Assembly (NCBI GenBank): GCA_018296165.2
Contig: JACKQL020000042.1
Span: forward strand, 310,001 to 374,000
DNA length: 64,000 nt
Reading direction: 5' to 3'
Source: Termitomyces sp. T153
Taxonomy: Eukaryota; Basidiomycota; Agaricomycetes; Agaricales; Lyophyllaceae
In this document: piece after piece, positions 60,776-64,000 of the stretch
Layout: each line of letters starts with the position of its first letter
How positions within the stretch are numbered: position 1 is the first letter of the stretch
The notes under the pieces: generated by a model
What the model was told of the DNA's origin: nothing
What the model saw: the letters and a program-made list of their open reading frames with translations, nothing else
Databases searched by the model: none
Translations under genes and position numbers: made by a program

Positions 60776-62616
60776 GCCAAGAACTGATCTCAAATGACAA
60801 TCCAAGATTAGGTTTACAACTTTCTCTCTCTCAATCCAGGACTAGCCTCCCCCCTTTTTTGGTAAGGGGACAACCCTGTTAGGTAACCCTGATGAGTAAC
60901 TCCAACTTTATCTGGCCTTAGTCACAAGAACAGCATCATCTCTAGCATTCTGATCAACCACCACTAAGCTCCTGCATATTCCAGATAGTAGTAGTCAGCC
61001 CTTCATAGTCATTGGACCTTATTTCCCCTTTTGACATATTGTTAATCATTACTGCTTAGCATGCCCAGGCCACTTACCACATATAGCATTAGTCATAGCA
61101 TAGCCACAGATGTAGTATTTAAGCCAGTTGGCAGGATAGAATATTCTTTGACTGAACAATAGCAGTGTTCTCCTGGTCTACACATCAAACCAATTGTAAA
61201 AACTCTAGCATTGCTATTTGTGCTTGGCTTGCTGTGCTTGCCCCTTGCCTGACTCTTTGTTGCCTTTGTGCCCCTTTGACTCCTACTTGTTGCCTATCTC
61301 TGCCTGCTCTTGCCAGGTTTACCCATAGAGCATTCATCCCCTTTTCTCTGATCAACCAACTTGTACCAAACAGCCCTGAAATTCACAATGATGAGGATCT
61401 GCAGGCAAGAGAAGAGGACAAAGAGAGAGGAAAAGAACAGACCAGAGATCAGCCTAGGCCTTGGCATGATTGAACCCAAATTGCTGATGCCAAAAATAGG
61501 TGCATGCCAAAGCCTGACCATGCAGCCCAGCCCACCAACCAGTTGACCACACTCCTGAATGACAACAAAAACATGTGGAAAAGTCATGGTCCATGCATGG
61601 ACTGAGGCATATAAAATGAGGGGATTTCTCAGCCTGTTGGACAAGCAAAGTATTAGCTACAGCTCGGAGATTCCCAGGGAGCAGATTTCTTAGGCCAATG
61701 AACTTTTACTTGCTTCAGGTTTAGAATTTATTTTATTTGCTTGAGACTTGTGATCAGACTTGACCCAGTTGAGTTTGTATTTCGAACACTTTTGTGAATC
61801 GGAGTTTTGCGCTGAGTTTGAATCAAAGTCAAATTCGCCGATTTCGCATCAGCATTTACCAGAGACACTGGTAATGTAGCGATGACGATGGTCCAAGCAA
61901 ATTTCATCTAGGCAAGAACAAGTTTATCATCAGTAAAAGGTGATTACTACAGTAAAAGGTGAATACTACGTGTTCAGAGGAATTCAGGGTGGAGATGAGT
62001 CGTTGGCTTGGTCGATTTATAACGGTTGTCAAGGAGTGTCCTAAAACAGGTTAATTTGTGAAAAGCTGGAGGTTACAGTGTCAGTCCTCTGTGTAAACTG
62101 CGTTGAAACCACGACTAGTATCAACGGTCGTAAAGTGTAACAAAATTGTTCATAAGTAATATGCCCCAGATACGCAATGTCTCTGAGAAAATTACCACAG
62201 CTTATTCCATATTGCTCCAGGCTTTGCTGGACACTTGAGTAAGCTGAGCGATCATCGTTCTAGTAGATCGTGACTGCCATTCTTGACTAAAATTATCTTC
62301 AAAGTGATACGGATGGCCCAGACTCCAGAGAGCCTCTAAAGCGCCCTGGATCGAACGTCTCTTAAAGGATCCGTGGGAACAACAAAAGGGCGCAATAGAT
62401 CCGGTCACATCATCCGAGATTTGTATCGTTATCACATGATGATGACGATGATCTGTAACCATGTTTGTATCTTTCCTCTTGAATTATTACCTCTTGGATA
62501 TCATTACCTGCCTCTTGGAGCGCCGATTCCGGCCCGTTGTCCGTTATAATTGCTTTAGGAAAGATGAGACGGTCCATATCCCTCTTCTCATTCATCATTG
62601 ATCGATTGCTAAACAA
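60776..62616. other. Repeat DNA then GH5 promoter region
   Basis: CpG-poor sequence to about 61740, with fragmentary frames only. Ordinary composition from about 61790 to the GH5 start. Confidence 0.4.
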
Positions 62617-64000
62617 ATGTCTTTCCTTCGTGTCGACGGGGCAAAAATCACTGATGAGCAAGGGTGTGAGGTCGTTCTCCGAGGCGCCGGCTTGGGCGGA
62701 TGGATGATGTACGTAGAATTAACAATGAGTGCTTCACCTCAATTTCATTGGCCCCATCATGATTCTTCAGGATGGAAAACTTTATCACAGGTGATACTCA
62801 ACCTTGAGCCCAGTGGTCATGCACTCAAATCGGCCAGGATTCCCTGGATGTGAATTTCAAATACGCGAGGCGCTCAGTGAAGTGCTGGGAAATGCGAAGG
62901 CCGAGTTTTTTTTTGACAAGGTTATTCAATGCTACTTACAAAGAAGTCATCTAATTGCGGCTGACGACTTTCAACATTACTTAGTATCTGGAGCATTTTT
63001 TCGCAGAGGAGGATGCCGAATTTTTCAAATCTCTAGGATTGAATTGCATTCGCATCGCAGTTAACTACCATCATTTTGAAGGTATGGTAACCGATACTGG
63101 TTTTGACCTTCATCCTGACGAACTCGGACCTAGATGATCAAAACCCCCGTGTTCTGAAGGCAAATGCGTTCAAACACCTTGATCGTGTCATCGCCGCCTG
63201 TGCAAAGCATTCCGTGTATACTATTATCGATCTACATGCTGCACCCGGCGGGCAGAGTGGTGGTTGGCACGCTGATGCGGGCATGCACCGTCCCATGTTT
63301 TGGAAGCATAGAGACTTTCAGGATCGGGTCGTCTGGCTGTGGAAGGAGCTCGCGACACACTACAAGGATAATCCTTGGGTTGCTGGATATAATCTTCTCA
63401 ACGAGCCTGCAGATCCTACACCACAAGCTCAAGGGCTAATAAGGTTATATGACAGGCTTTTCCAGGTCATACGCGAAGATGTCAAAGATAAGAGACACAT
63501 CATCTTTCTGGACGGAAACACTTTCGCAACAGACTTTAGCGGATTTCCAGAAGACGTGAAGGATGGGATACGCTGGTCGAACGCGGCGTTCGCGATTCAT
63601 GACTATGCGGTGGAGGGTTTCCCAGGAGAACGCGGGGAGGAATATGAAGGAATGCCGGAAGAGGTTGCAATGATCAGGCAGAAATACGAGAGAAAAAGGA
63701 GATGGATGGACGATCGAGGACTCTGCGTATGGAATGGAGAGTGGGGTCCCGTCTACGCGAGGAAGGAGTATGATGGGGAAAAGACGGACAGAATTAATGC
63801 ACGCAGGGAGAGAGTGTTACGAGATCAACTGGCTATCTACAAAGAGGTATACATATACTTCTTCCTGTGTTGGAATACACTCACTGCATTTAGGACAAGC
63901 TGAGTTGGTCGATCTGGCTCTACAAAGACATTGGATTTCAGGGAATGGTCTACCTATCACGCGATACTCCGTACATGCAGCACTTCAGCGATTTTCTCGC
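62617..64000 (+). CDS. Glycoside hydrolase family 5 protein (3' end outside window)
   Basis: Six exons are visible (62617-62708, 62771-62790, 62838-62920, 62985-63081, 63134-63846, 63894 onward), all in phase. The frame is open at the window edge. Family features: VLRGAGLGGWM at the N-terminus, MENFITGFPGCE (the second exon is only 20 nt), LGLNCIRIAVNYHHFE, YTIIDLHAAPGGQ, WVAGYNLLNEPADP (catalytic acid/base Glu in NEP), IIFLDGNTFATDF, and VWNGEWGPVY (nucleophile Glu in GEWG). SWSIWLYKDIGFQGMVYL follows at the cut end. No signal peptide was seen, so the enzyme may be cytosolic or vacuolar. The substrate cannot be read; a beta-glucan or a glycoside conjugate is possible. Confidence 0.9.

Noticed and set aside
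1..64000. CRISPR arrays, operons, ribosome-binding sites, bacterial insertion sequences
   Set aside because: The window is eukaryotic; no such structure was seen.

Overview
The window is nuclear DNA from a filamentous basidiomycete, most likely an agaricomycete. Genes are split by many short (about 50-60 nt) GT-AG introns with CTAAC/CTAAT branch points. The gene content also fits: a CYP63-like P450, an agaricomycete-type kinase-like protein, Spherulin-4, a high-affinity calcium channel, F-box families and TG..CA solo LTRs. Nothing bacterial or viral is seen. Exon joins were worked out by hand from reading frame, splice consensus and, where available, paralogues in the window.

Layout. 0-2 kb: a basic, low-complexity protein gene on the minus strand whose first exon carries a 363-bp inverted-repeat transposable element. 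The element supplies splice signals that could remove it as an intron. 2.46-10.05 kb: a complete CCH1 calcium channel gene (minus). 11.39-12.39 kb: a divergent HMG-box transcription factor. 12.4-24.8 kb: pyrimidine-rich DNA, then a CpG-poor, decayed repeat island with a SINE-like fragment, a broken Myb/SANT-like gene, a 50-bp minisatellite and a solo LTR with a TATAT duplication. An undamaged kinase-like gene and a small coiled-coil gene sit inside this island. 24.8-26.6 kb: BUD32 (minus, with a GC-AG intron) and a small divergent gene. 29.5-33.4 kb: a P450 (plus) and a secreted Spherulin-4-like protein (minus).

34.2-35.1 kb holds a 443-bp non-coding tandem duplication. 35.6-36.5 kb: a small cysteine-rich protein gene and an intron-containing tRNA-Gly(UCC). 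36.6-47.9 kb is a paralogous inverted duplication. A 700-residue multipass membrane protein gene followed by an F-box-like gene (plus) is mirrored by the same pair on the minus strand. An extra tandem F-box copy lies between them, and one of the three F-box copies is broken by a 1-nt deletion. 48.0-49.3 kb: an intronless F-box/LRR-like gene. 50.2-53.3 kb: a 939-residue disordered protein sharing its N-terminal block with the first gene. 55.2-56.3 kb: another disordered basic protein. 57-61.7 kb: a second repeat island with two solo LTRs of the same family, one CpG-poor and one CpG-rich with a perfect target-site duplication. 62.6 kb to the end: a GH5 glycosidase gene, cut by the window edge.

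The genes do not form one pathway. CCH1 (calcium entry), BUD32 (tRNA modification), P450 (oxidation) and GH5 (glycan or glycoside hydrolysis) are independent housekeeping or accessory functions. The local duplications and transposable elements are the most informative structure.
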